Under the pieces are notes generated by a model that was given only the letters and a program-made list of their open reading frames with translations, was not told the DNA's origin and did not search any database. This document shows, piece after piece, positions 1 to 6,833 of a DNA stretch of 44,349 nt. The stretch covers positions 1-44,349 of the forward strand of contig CAKTZA010000028.1 in assembly GCA_934635045.1 (NCBI GenBank), read 5' to 3'. Source of the stretch: an uncultured Kiritimatiellota bacterium. Lineage in GTDB: Bacteria > Verrucomicrobiota > Kiritimatiellia > RFP12 > UBA1067. A program made the translations under genes and the position numbers. Position 1 is the first letter of the stretch, and each line of letters begins with the position of its first letter.

Positions 1-130
1 CGAATCACACCGGGCGGACTTTAGCGAAATTCAGACGGTTTACTTTCAGAATTCCAGTTTAGTTCTGGAAGCGACGGTTGAGAGCACGAGTCGTTTCGTG
101 CCTCTTGGGTTTTTCCGCATCAGACTCTTT
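1..130. other. Window edge, no gene seen
   Basis: No coding region is supported here. A short inverted repeat, TTCCAG (52-57) with CTGGAA (65-70), could form a 6-bp hairpin beyond the stop codon of the minus-strand gene that ends at 131. It has no T-run on either side, so it is not a convincing terminator. Confidence 0.4.
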
Positions 131-1693
131 TCACGGCGCCGCGACCTCGACCTGGCGGTCGGTGAGGTTGCGCATCCCGGCGTCGAACGCCGCGCCGACG
201 AGCGTCACCTTCTTCCCGCACCGCAGCCACTTCTCGGCGTAGCCCCTTGCCTTGACCTGCGCGAGCGCGGCCTCCGCCGTGCCGTCCAGCTTGAACTCGA
301 ACACGTACACGCCGCGCGGCGTCTCCACCACCGCGTCCACGCGCCCCCGGTTCGTCCAGCACTCCGCGTGCGTCCGCGCCCCGACCAGCACGAACACCGC
401 GTAGAACAGCGTCTGGTAGTACTTCTCGCGCTTCAGCGTGATGTTCGCCGGGATGTTCGCGAAGAAGCACGAGAGCGCGTCCAGCATGTCGTCCACGTCG
501 TCCGCCCGCAGCGCCTCCAGCATCTGCGTCAGCAGCGAGGCGTGGTCGAATGCGTCCAAATGCGAGAACGCGACCGACAGGGACTCGTTGAACGCCTTGC
601 GCACCTCGTAGTTCGGGCAGACGAGCCGATAGAGCCGCTCCTCGCCGTCCTGGCGCGTCCCGCCGATCGTGAGGTAGCCCGTCTGGTAGAGGAGCGACAT
701 CAGGGCCGGCTTGTCCGGCTCGTAGTTCGAGAACGCCGTCTGCGAGACCTCGATCTCGTCCAGGAGGACGGGGTTCCGCTCCATCAGCTTCAGGAGGAAC
801 GTCGGCGTCCCCGTCTCGAACCAGTACGGGTCGAACTCGCCGGACGAGAGGCACTTGCCGACCGAGACGGGGTTGAAGACCGGCTCGGCGTCCTGGTGGA
901 AGCGGTAGCCGTCGTACCACTTGACGAGCCGCGCGAACGTCGCCTCGGCGTCGAGCCCCTGCTTCGCGCCGAGCGCCGCGAGCGCGCCGGGGAAGTTCGC
1001 CCTCACCTCCTCGTGCGTGTAGCCGAAGAGCGTCGCCACGCGCGCGTCCATCGAGAACTCGTTGAGGTTGTTGAGGTCGGAGAAGATCGACACCTTCGAG
1101 AACTTCGAGACGCCCGTGATGAACGCGAACCGCTGAAGCCCCTCGCACGTCTTGATGACGCCGTAGAACTCCTTGAGCGCGTCGCGGATGTCGTTCACGT
1201 CCGGCTTGCCGAGGTGCCCGAGGAGCGGCTTGTCGTACTCGTCCACGAGCAGGACCACCTTCCCGTCCGTGGCCCGCTCCGCCAGGTCGGAGATCAGCAT
1301 CTCGAACTGGCCCGACACCGGCAGCCCCTCGCGCAGGGGAACGCCCAGCCGCTCCGCGTTGCGCAGCAGCTGCACGCGGATCTTCTGCCACAGCATGTCC
1401 GTCGTCGCCGCCTGGCAACCGGCCATGTCGAGCTTGAGGACGGGATACGTCTTCGACCAGTCCCAGTCCAGCTCGATGGCAAGCCCCTTGAAGAGGTCGC
1501 GCCGCCCCTCGAAGAGGCACTGCAAGGTCGAGACGGCGAGCGACTTGCCGAAGCGGCGCGGACGCGCGACGAAGAACTGCTTGCCGATCGACCCGTCCGC
1601 GAGCGTCTTCAGGATCGCCGTCTTGTCCACGTAGGCGAAGCCGCCCTCACGGACATCCCTGAACGAATAGGTGTCTGTCGCAATCTTTTCCAT
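131..1693 (-). CDS. AAA-ATPase-like / PD-(D/E)XK nuclease family protein
   Basis: A 520-residue protein of the AAA-ATPase_like plus PDDEXK_9 architecture, a family often present in many copies in Bacteroidota and Verrucomicrobiota. The N-terminal ATPase part shows the family's P-loop variant RPRRFGKS (residues 44-51) and a Walker B stretch VVLLVDEYDKP with D151-E152. The C-terminal nuclease-like part has D453 in GRVDAVVE, then E466-x-K468 in VFEFKLDG and Q479, matching the PD-(D/E)XK core. The frame is open for 85 more codons upstream, but those lie in decayed sequence. The chosen ATG sits 7 bases after an extended -10 box and starts with the family's typical MEKIATDTYSFRDVREGG. The role of the family is unsettled (suggested links to mobile elements or defence). 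It appears complete, not fragmented. Confidence 0.85.
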   Translation of the reverse strand: MEKIATDTYSFRDVREGGFAYVDKTAILKTLADGSIGKQFFVARPRRFGKSLAVSTLQCLFEGRRDLFKGLAIELDWDWSKTYPVLKLDMAGCQAATTDMLWQKIRVQLLRNAERLGVPLREGLPVSGQFEMLISDLAERATDGKVVLLVDEYDKPLLGHLGKPDVNDIRDALKEFYGVIKTCEGLQRFAFITGVSKFSKVSIFSDLNNLNEFSMDARVATLFGYTHEEVRANFPGALAALGAKQGLDAEATFARLVKWYDGYRFHQDAEPVFNPVSVGKCLSSGEFDPYWFETGTPTFLLKLMERNPVLLDEIEVSQTAFSNYEPDKPALMSLLYQTGYLTIGGTRQDGEERLYRLVCPNYEVRKAFNESLSVAFSHLDAFDHASLLTQMLEALRADDVDDMLDALSCFFANIPANITLKREKYYQTLFYAVFVLVGARTHAECWTNRGRVDAVVETPRGVYVFEFKLDGTAEAALAQVKARGYAEKWLRCGKKVTLVGAAFDAGMRNLTDRQVEVAAP

Positions 1694-1700
1694 GTGGCGT

Positions 1701-1709
1701 ATTATACCA
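1701..1709 (-). promoter_or_regulatory. Extended -10 promoter, leaderless type
   Basis: On the minus strand the sequence reads TGGTATAAT, a perfect -10 hexamer (1701-1706) with the extended TGn motif. Seven bases separate it from the ATG at 1693, so transcription is expected to begin at or next to the start codon. No good -35 box is visible at 17 bases, which fits reliance on the extended -10. Confidence 0.7.
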
Positions 1710-1809
1710 AACATCCCACTGCCGCGCCGATCCGGGGAATCCGGGGGCGAGGTCCCGCCGCCGCGCACAGGCCCGACAGCGCCAGGCCCAAGATTAGAAT
1801 TTTCCGCAT
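1702..1809 (-). pseudogene. Orphan signal-peptide ORF (35 aa), likely gene remnant
   Basis: A 35-codon frame starts MRKILILGLALSGLCAAAG, a textbook Sec signal peptide (basic n-region, hydrophobic core, AAA cleavage site), then runs only 17 residues to a TAA that lies inside the -10 box of the next gene. Nothing after the signal resembles a domain. The likely reading is the 5' end of an exported-protein gene whose body has been deleted. A real small secreted peptide cannot be excluded. Confidence 0.4.
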
Positions 1810-1889
1810 ACGTTCTCATTTCTCCGCGACGATCTCGTCGTGGAGGGCGCCGCTCGCCGTCGAGGCCGTAGTCGAAGCCGTCCGCGCGC

Positions 1890-2135
1890 TTAACGGGCGC
1901 GGCGAAGCCGAGCGGTTCGAGCGCCTGACGCGCAAACGGCTGATCCATCGACCGACGGAATGGACGAAACCGAATAGGCGAAGACGAGCACGCCCGTCAC
2001 GCCGTCCGCGAACGCCATCCCCTCATGGCAGTTCCCGAGGCGCGGGAAGTCCCAGTGGATCCGCCCCGCCGCCTCAGGTTCGGCAAAGGACGGGAGGATG
2101 CTGAAAAACGCAAGTGTCGCAAGAAAACGGTTCAT
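1890..2135 (-). pseudogene. Truncated start of an exported glycosidase-like protein
   Basis: The frame begins MNRFLATLAFFSILPSFAEP, a Sec signal, followed by GRIHWDFPRLGNCHEGMAFADGVTGVLVF, which resembles the N-terminus of GH95-like/DUF5703 secreted glycosidases (inference from memory of that family). After about 55 residues the similarity ends and the frame becomes low-complexity and Arg-rich to a stop at 1890. A further family-like stretch (LEPLGFAAPVKRADGFDYG) lies downstream in another frame, near 1860-1930, which suggests an internal deletion with frameshift. Its promoter and Shine-Dalgarno (AGGAA, about 10 bases before the ATG) are intact, so the truncated product may still be made. Confidence 0.5.
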
Positions 2136-2162
2136 AGGCAAGATTCTTCCTTTTGGGGAGGT

Positions 2163-2171
2163 ATTATAGCA
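2163..2171 (-). promoter_or_regulatory. Extended -10 promoter of the truncated glycosidase gene
   Basis: The minus strand reads TGCTATAAT, a perfect -10 with extended TGn. It lies 27 bases before the ATG at 2135, so a leader of about 20 bases with an AGGAA Shine-Dalgarno is expected. Confidence 0.55.
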
Positions 2172-2177
2172 TATTCC

Positions 2178-2391
2178 CACTGCGTTCTTTGCGTTGACAT
2201 GAAGAGGCTGGCGTGGGGACAGGCCCCTATGCGGATTCCCGTGCCGTCGAGAGCCACCGCCAACCCTACCACTCGAACCCTACCACTGGGGTCGTTACAC
2301 ATGGGGACAGGCCCCAACAAGTCTGTATCATTCGGACTGTATCACTCATGTCTGACCCTTATTACGTCGACCCTTATTATGTCGAAACTCA
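2178..2391. repeat. Short repeat cluster between gene remnants
   Basis: No gene is seen. The stretch holds a fragment of the ACGCAAAG repeat family (GCGTTCTTTGCGTTGAC, 2183-2199), two copies of GGGGACAGGCCCC (2215-2227 and 2303-2315), a 34-base unit at 2260-2293 that recurs at 13135-13168, and a near-perfect tandem of GACCCTTATTACGTC at about 2353-2383. The mixture looks like layered small repeats beyond the stop codon of the activase gene at 2392. Confidence 0.6.
2260..2293. repeat. 34-bp repeat, copy 1
   Basis: The unit starts CCAACCCTACCACTCGAACC and ends CACTGGGGTC. It is internally a two-fold tandem of ACCCTACCACT. An identical copy is at 13135-13168. Both are followed by short tandem tracts. 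Confidence 0.75.
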
Positions 2392-3243
2392 TCAAATTGG
2401 ACGCTTGGGCGGCATCGTGTCCTTCATGCCAAGGGCAAGATACTTCGCGCGCGCGTAGTCGAAGTATTCGAGATCGACGACCTGTCCGTCGGAGATGCCG
2501 AGCGAACGGAGATAGCGGTGGCGCGCGGCGAGGTCCTCCCCGTCCGTGCAGCCCGGCACGGCGAGGCACCGCACCTCCAGCTTCGCGCCGACCGCGACGA
2601 GGCGTTTGAGGTTTCGCCGGACGACCGCGTTCGAGACGCCCGTAAACTTCACGTGCAGGGCGTCGTCGTGCGCCTTGTAGTCGGGCAGCCACAGGTCGAC
2701 GACGGGCAGCAGAGCTTCGATCGCGGCGGGCGGCGCGTAGAGCGACGTGTCGAGGCACGTGTGGAGCCCCGCCGCCCTGAACCGCGCGAGCAGCGCCGCC
2801 GCCCACTCCCAGAAGAACAGCGGCTCGCCGCCCGACAGCGTGACGCCGCCACCCGTGCGGTCGTAGAACGGCCTGTCCTCCAGCGCCTGTCCGACGAGAT
2901 CGTCCATCGTCCACGGCTTCCCGTAGAGCTTGAACGCCCGCGTCGGACAGGTCGCCTCGTCATGTGTGCAGTGTGCGCAGTGTCGGCAGAGGTGCTGGAA
3001 GCGCGCTTCCTGCAGCCTCGGGTCGATGGACTCGGGGTTGTGGCACCAGACGCAGCGGAGCGGACACCCCTTCACGAAGAACGTCGTGCGCAGTCCCGGT
3101 CCATCCCAGACGGCCATGCGCTTCAGGTCCAGCATCAGCGGCGTCCGGTGTGGACGCCCGTCTGCGCCGAGGAGCGGCGCGACAGCGAGCGACGCCGCGC
3201 CCGCCAGGAAGTCCCGTCTGCCGATTCCCGTCTTCGTCTTCAT
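2392..3243 (-). CDS. Tat-signal glycyl radical enzyme activating protein (radical SAM)
   Basis: A 283-residue radical SAM protein of the pyruvate formate-lyase-activase family, which uses SAM and a 4Fe-4S cluster to place a glycyl radical on a partner enzyme. The core DLKRMAVWDGPGLRTTFFVKGC carries the cluster motif C60-x3-C64-x2-C67, a ferredoxin-like insert with C86, C89, C92 and C99 (one cluster rather than the usual two), and the SAM-binding GGE at 138-140. Ahead of the core lie about 33 extra residues, GIGRRDFLAGAASLAVAPLLGADG, with the RRDFL twin-arginine motif, hydrophobic core and Ala-rich end of a Tat signal. The ATG overlaps the stop of the upstream glycyl radical enzyme (ATGA), which supports this start and translational coupling. 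Export of an activase is very unusual; the alternative is an internal start at Met37, which has no visible Shine-Dalgarno. Confidence 0.88.
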   Translation of the reverse strand: MKTKTGIGRRDFLAGAASLAVAPLLGADGRPHRTPLMLDLKRMAVWDGPGLRTTFFVKGCPLRCVWCHNPESIDPRLQEARFQHLCRHCAHCTHDEATCPTRAFKLYGKPWTMDDLVGQALEDRPFYDRTGGGVTLSGGEPLFFWEWAAALLARFRAAGLHTCLDTSLYAPPAAIEALLPVVDLWLPDYKAHDDALHVKFTGVSNAVVRRNLKRLVAVGAKLEVRCLAVPGCTDGEDLAARHRYLRSLGISDGQVVDLEYFDYARAKYLALGMKDTMPPKRPI

Positions 3244-5477
3244 CGCTCGATGTCCTCCGCGCGGCGGATGTATTCGTCCTGCTCCTTCTTCGGGATGTCG
3301 TTCCACCGCACGTTCCAGCCCGCGACGCGCACCTGGAGGTTCTCGTACTTCTCCGGGCGCGCCTGCGCGTCCCGCAGCTCCGCCGCGCTCACGACGTTCA
3401 CGTTCAGGGCCGTGCCGCCATGATCCATGTAGTATCGCACCAGCGCCTCGAAGACGTCCAGCCCTTGCTCCCCCGCGACGGCGGCCGGATTGACCATCAC
3501 GTCAAAGACGCTGCCGCACGGGAAGAACGCGGGATCGACCGTCGCCGCATATGAGCGGAGCGCCCCCGTCAGGCCCGCCGTCTCGGCGCCGACGGTCGGC
3601 GCGAGGTTCTTCGAGAGGTGATCCCCCTGACGCCGTCCGTCCGGCGACGCGGGCAGCCTTGCATTCCGAATGAATCCACGCGACTGCAGGCCGTAGCAGA
3701 CGAACTTTCCGCCACGCGCGTTCGGCAGGCCGACGAACGACGACGAGAACGCCGCCAGCACCTCCCGGCCGAGCGCGTCGGCCTCGGCGTTGCCGCAGCC
3801 CCACTTAAGCGGCGAACGGCGCATCCTCAGGCGCAACGCCTCGTGCCCCGCCCAGTCGTCCGCCAGGACGCGCCCGAGCCCGTCCAGCGTCAGCTCCAGG
3901 CGGTCGTACACGAACTCCTTCACCGCCAGGAGCGAATCGACGGCCGTCGCGAAGCCGCATGCCGAAACCGCCGTGTAGTTGAAGTCGAAGCCGGTCGCGA
4001 AGGCGTCCTCGCCCTTCTTCAGGGCCGAGCCAGTCGCGAGCGTCAGGACGAGCGCCGGGTTGATCTCGGCAAGGTGCCGCTCGGCGACGACGTTCAGCTC
4101 GCAGATCCGCCGCGCGTTCGCGCAAAGGCGCTTCAGGTACTCGGCCTTGAACGCCTCGAACGTCGCCGCCGCGAACGCGCCATCCTTCGCCTCGGACAGC
4201 ATCTCGACAATCGGCTGCGGCAGTATGACGTTCGTCGAGCTCGTGCAGTTGCCGCGTGCGCGCGGCAACCACTCGAAGCACCCCCAGACGAGGAGGTCTC
4301 GGCATTCCTCGGCGGACAGCCCCAGCGGCTTCATCGAGGCGGCCATGCCCTTCTCGCCCATCAGGACGAGCGAGCGGTGCCGGCGCAGCATCGCAAGTGC
4401 CTTTCGCCAGACTTCGCGCGGCGTGCTGTCCGCGATCTTGAGCTGGAACTTCGGCGAGGCCAGCCCCTCTCGGTCGATGACGTCGAGCATGACGAGCGAG
4501 AGCGGATTGTATTCCGTCGTGCCGTCCCGCTTCGTGCCGCCGAGATAGATCGGATGCCCCCAGTAGTTGTCGATCGAGCCGAACTGCCACAGGAAGTGGC
4601 GGAACTCCTCGCGGAATTCGCCCTCGGTCGTGCGGCCGGCCTTGAGATCGGCCGCGTAGTACGGCCACCAGAGGCGGTCGATGTTCCCCATCGTGCGGAC
4701 CTGGAAGCGGTCGAGGTGTTCGGAGAGGATGAAGTAGAGCATCGTGAACTGCATGACGTCGAAGACGGTCTGCGGCGGGCCCTTCTCGAGGCGCGCAAGC
4801 GACTCGGCGGCCTTTCGCACCAGCGGCGCGTCCGCGTCCGGCGAGGCGCGCGCCGCCGCGAGCGCCCGACCCACGAACCGAAGGCAGGCGTCGGCCGCCC
4901 GGCGCTCGGCACGGTCAAACGGCGTGTCCCGCCCGATCGCCTCGACACGCGCCTTCATCCCCGGAAAGCCCAGCTTCAGGATCGTGTCCCAGTCAGGCGC
5001 GGAATGGTCGAAGTCCTTGTACAGCGACCACTTGACCGCGCGGCGTCCGCGCTCGACCTCCTCGCGCAGCTCCTCCGGGAAGAACCGCTCGTCGACATGT
5101 CGCTCGTGCGCCAGGAGGACGTCGTTCAGCGGACGATCATAGCGGTTCCAGCACGCGATGGCGGGGAAGCAGTCGAAGCGCGAGAAGCCAAGCGCCACGT
5201 TGTCCACCAGGTAGTCAAGCATCCGCGCGCGCGTGACCGCCCACGGCTCGCGGTCCTCGTAGGCGCGAAAGATCCGTTGGACGCCCTCCTTCAGCGCCGC
5301 GTTCGAGAGGCCCGTCTCAGGATCGCTCACGTCCGTCCGCCACTTCCATTCGAGGTAGAGCGGCATGTTCGTGAGCGTGGCGGCGGGCGGCGCCTTCCGC
5401 TGGGGCACGACCCACTCCTCGCCGCGTCCGAACGCGCCAAAGGCCGCAAGCGACAGAACCGTCAAAAGCTTTTTCAT
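3240..5477 (-). CDS. Glycyl radical enzyme with N-terminal signal peptide
   Basis: A 745-residue member of the pyruvate formate-lyase/diol-dehydratase superfamily of glycyl radical enzymes. The catalytic thiyl cysteine is C400 in GCFEW with the C-x-E motif of dehydratase and lyase types, and the glycyl radical residue is G720 in QVRVAGWNVRWND near the C-terminus. Both key residues are present, so it should be active. The protein begins MKKLLTVLSLAAFGAFGRGEE, a Sec-like signal; the start is fixed by AAAGGAA six bases upstream. The substrate cannot be named from sequence. The activase follows with a 4-base overlap; a truncated SGNH hydrolase precedes with a 31-base gap. A signal peptide on a glycyl radical enzyme is odd, because the radical and its activation are oxygen- and SAM-dependent cytoplasmic chemistry. 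The protein is somewhat shorter than typical members (about 780-850). Confidence 0.9.
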   Translation of the reverse strand: MKKLLTVLSLAAFGAFGRGEEWVVPQRKAPPAATLTNMPLYLEWKWRTDVSDPETGLSNAALKEGVQRIFRAYEDREPWAVTRARMLDYLVDNVALGFSRFDCFPAIACWNRYDRPLNDVLLAHERHVDERFFPEELREEVERGRRAVKWSLYKDFDHSAPDWDTILKLGFPGMKARVEAIGRDTPFDRAERRAADACLRFVGRALAAARASPDADAPLVRKAAESLARLEKGPPQTVFDVMQFTMLYFILSEHLDRFQVRTMGNIDRLWWPYYAADLKAGRTTEGEFREEFRHFLWQFGSIDNYWGHPIYLGGTKRDGTTEYNPLSLVMLDVIDREGLASPKFQLKIADSTPREVWRKALAMLRRHRSLVLMGEKGMAASMKPLGLSAEECRDLLVWGCFEWLPRARGNCTSSTNVILPQPIVEMLSEAKDGAFAAATFEAFKAEYLKRLCANARRICELNVVAERHLAEINPALVLTLATGSALKKGEDAFATGFDFNYTAVSACGFATAVDSLLAVKEFVYDRLELTLDGLGRVLADDWAGHEALRLRMRRSPLKWGCGNAEADALGREVLAAFSSSFVGLPNARGGKFVCYGLQSRGFIRNARLPASPDGRRQGDHLSKNLAPTVGAETAGLTGALRSYAATVDPAFFPCGSVFDVMVNPAAVAGEQGLDVFEALVRYYMDHGGTALNVNVVSAAELRDAQARPEKYENLQVRVAGWNVRWNDIPKKEQDEYIRRAEDIER

Positions 5478-5508
5478 CGGCATTTCCTTTCTCCTCACCG
5501 CGCCGTCC

Positions 5509-5760
5509 TCACCGCGCCGCGCCGCCCCAGCTCGTGTCTCCGCTCTTGCCCATGTTCTCGAAGCGCGCGCCCTGTCCCGGATGGCGGATCGCCGTCAGGT
5601 ATTCGAGGTAGAACGCCTGGTTCCCGGCCTCGGAGATCGAGTCGCCGAAGAGGCCGATCCGCTCGTCCGCGCGAAACGGCGTCGGCGCCGTCGCGGCCAT
5701 CGCCGTCGCCGAAACGGTCATTGCGACCGCAAGCAGTCCACTCAGTTTCAGTTTCATCAT
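5509..5760 (-). pseudogene. Truncated SGNH/GDSL hydrolase, signal peptide plus first block
   Basis: The 83-codon frame has a Sec signal (MMKLKLSGLLAVAMTVSATAM) followed by IGLFGDSISEAGNQ, the block I GDS motif with nucleophilic serine of SGNH hydrolases, and then GKSGDTSWGGAAR and a stop. Blocks II, III and V are absent; full members are several hundred residues. AGGAG lies 10 bases before the first ATG. The stop falls in a two-fold direct repeat of GCGCGGTGAGGA that leads into the ribosome site of the glycyl radical enzyme, so a deletion by slippage or recombination probably removed the rest. It may now act only as a translated leader of the operon. Confidence 0.65.
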
Positions 5761-5800
5761 TTTCGTTGTTCTCCTGTTTGGTTTATGTATTCATGAATTT

Positions 5801-5933
5801 TTCACGCAGAGCCGCAGAGGTTTCACACGGAGGGACGGAGGCACGGAGACTGGCCGGAACGCTCCGTGCCTCCGTGGCTCCGTGTGCGTTTGCTACCCCA
5901 AAGGCTCTGCGGCCTCTGCGCCTCTGCGTGAGA
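5801..5933. repeat. CGCAGAG-family hairpin interrupted by a CACGGAG-family hairpin
   Basis: The outer left arm TTCACGCAGAGCCGCAGAGG (5801-5820) pairs with a right arm GGCTCTGCGGCCTCTGCG and onward (5903-5933). Between them sits a complete hairpin of a different family, whose arms are 5821-5848 (TTTCACACGGAGGGACGGAG and onward) and 5862-5886 (ending GGCTCCGTGTG). The geometry is that of one palindromic element inserted into another. Confidence 0.8.
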
Positions 5934-5941
5934 GTGCATTC

Positions 5942-6060
5942 TTTCAACGCAAAGAACGCAAAGGTCTTGACGCAAAGATCGCAAAGGCTGTTGACGGCAA
6001 CCAAGCAAAGGCCTTTGCGTACCTTTGCGTCTCTCCCCCTTCGCGTTCTTTGCGTCAAAA
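5942..6060. repeat. ACGCAAAG-family imperfect hairpin
   Basis: Left half: units of ACGCAAAGAACGCAAAGG repeated at 9-10 and about 20 base steps. Right half: complementary units ending CGCGTTCTTTGCGTCAAAA. A second copy is at 13211-13290 and a fragment is near 2183-2199. Confidence 0.75.
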
Positions 6061-6345
6061 CACGTTCGCGGGGTTCGGCGCTGCGCGCAAACACGAAACG
6101 CCACCGCCGCGAAATCGCGCGTCGCGCGATTGAGGCCACGCAAACGCCGTCGGGCCTGATGCCGACGGCATCGCCCGCCGCCGCTCGCGAGCCCTCCCCC
6201 TTCGGGTTTGCGCGGCGGTGTCGGCACGAACGCGCACCGAAGGTGCGACACAAAAACCGTTCGCCCACCCGTCGATTCACGAAAAGGCTTTCGCCCCCAC
6301 ATCGACACTTCATAGAAACATGCGTTCCTTTCCTGGACAAGTGAT

Positions 6346-6456
6346 GTCTCACACGGAGGCACGGAGCCACGGAGAATGACTGGTGGCAGTCGGCTGTTGA
6401 GACTCCTATCCTAACATCGTGCAGAAACTCCGGGCCTCCGTGGCTCCGTGTGAGAC
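6346..6456. repeat. CACGGAG-family hairpin element
   Basis: Left arm GTCTCACACGGAGGCACGGA and onward; right arm CTCCGGGCCTCCGTGGCTCC and onward, ending GTGTGAGAC. The arms are about 28 bases, with a loop of roughly 50 bases that is unrelated to the loops of other copies. Confidence 0.8.
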
Positions 6457-6833
6457 TTTCTACTGATAGACGGATTTCCATATCAGCAGCCTCATGCAGA
6501 GTCGGGGAGTACGACGAACCTCTGCGTGCTCTGCGCCTCTGCGCGAACTCTTGAGACAACACCGAATCAAGGCTTCGAGAGAAAGCGCGAAGCCATTTCG
6601 TGCTTCGACGTAAGACAGTCCGCGTGTTCGTGTCCGCGCCTCGCGCGGCGTTCGTGCCCGTCGGCGCGGCGCAGCCCGAAGGGGTGCGGACGGCGAGGCG
6701 GCGGCGGACGAAGCCGCAGGCTTCAGTCCCGATGACGCTTCGCCGCCCACACTCGGCGGAACGCCGAGGCCGCACCGACGGTTTCGTGTTCAGCGTCGCA
6801 GACGCCACTCTCTGCCGCAGTCGAACCATTCCC

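Larger units (their letters stand above)
5783..6833. other. Gene-free repeat island
   Basis: About 1 kb with no supported gene. Open frames here translate repeat arms (SHGGTEAR-like, TQRR-like peptides) and have no family signature. It holds nested hairpin elements of three families (separate entries), a GC-rich stretch at about 6090-6300 that shares CACGAAACGCCACCGCCGCG with 13003-13022, and a decayed right arm of the CGCAGAG family at about 6520-6552. It separates the operon ending at 6834 from the glycyl radical operon starting at 5760. Confidence 0.75.

Noticed and set aside
3618..6344. A 908-codon plus-strand open frame opposite the glycyl radical enzyme
   Set aside because: Same shadow character; it runs on through the repeat island, and the minus-strand enzyme is certain.
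5783..6600. Many short ORFs with peptides such as SHGGTEARR or NAKVLTQRSQR
   Set aside because: These are translations of hairpin-repeat arms that appear on both strands and in several frames; there is no ribosome site or conserved domain.
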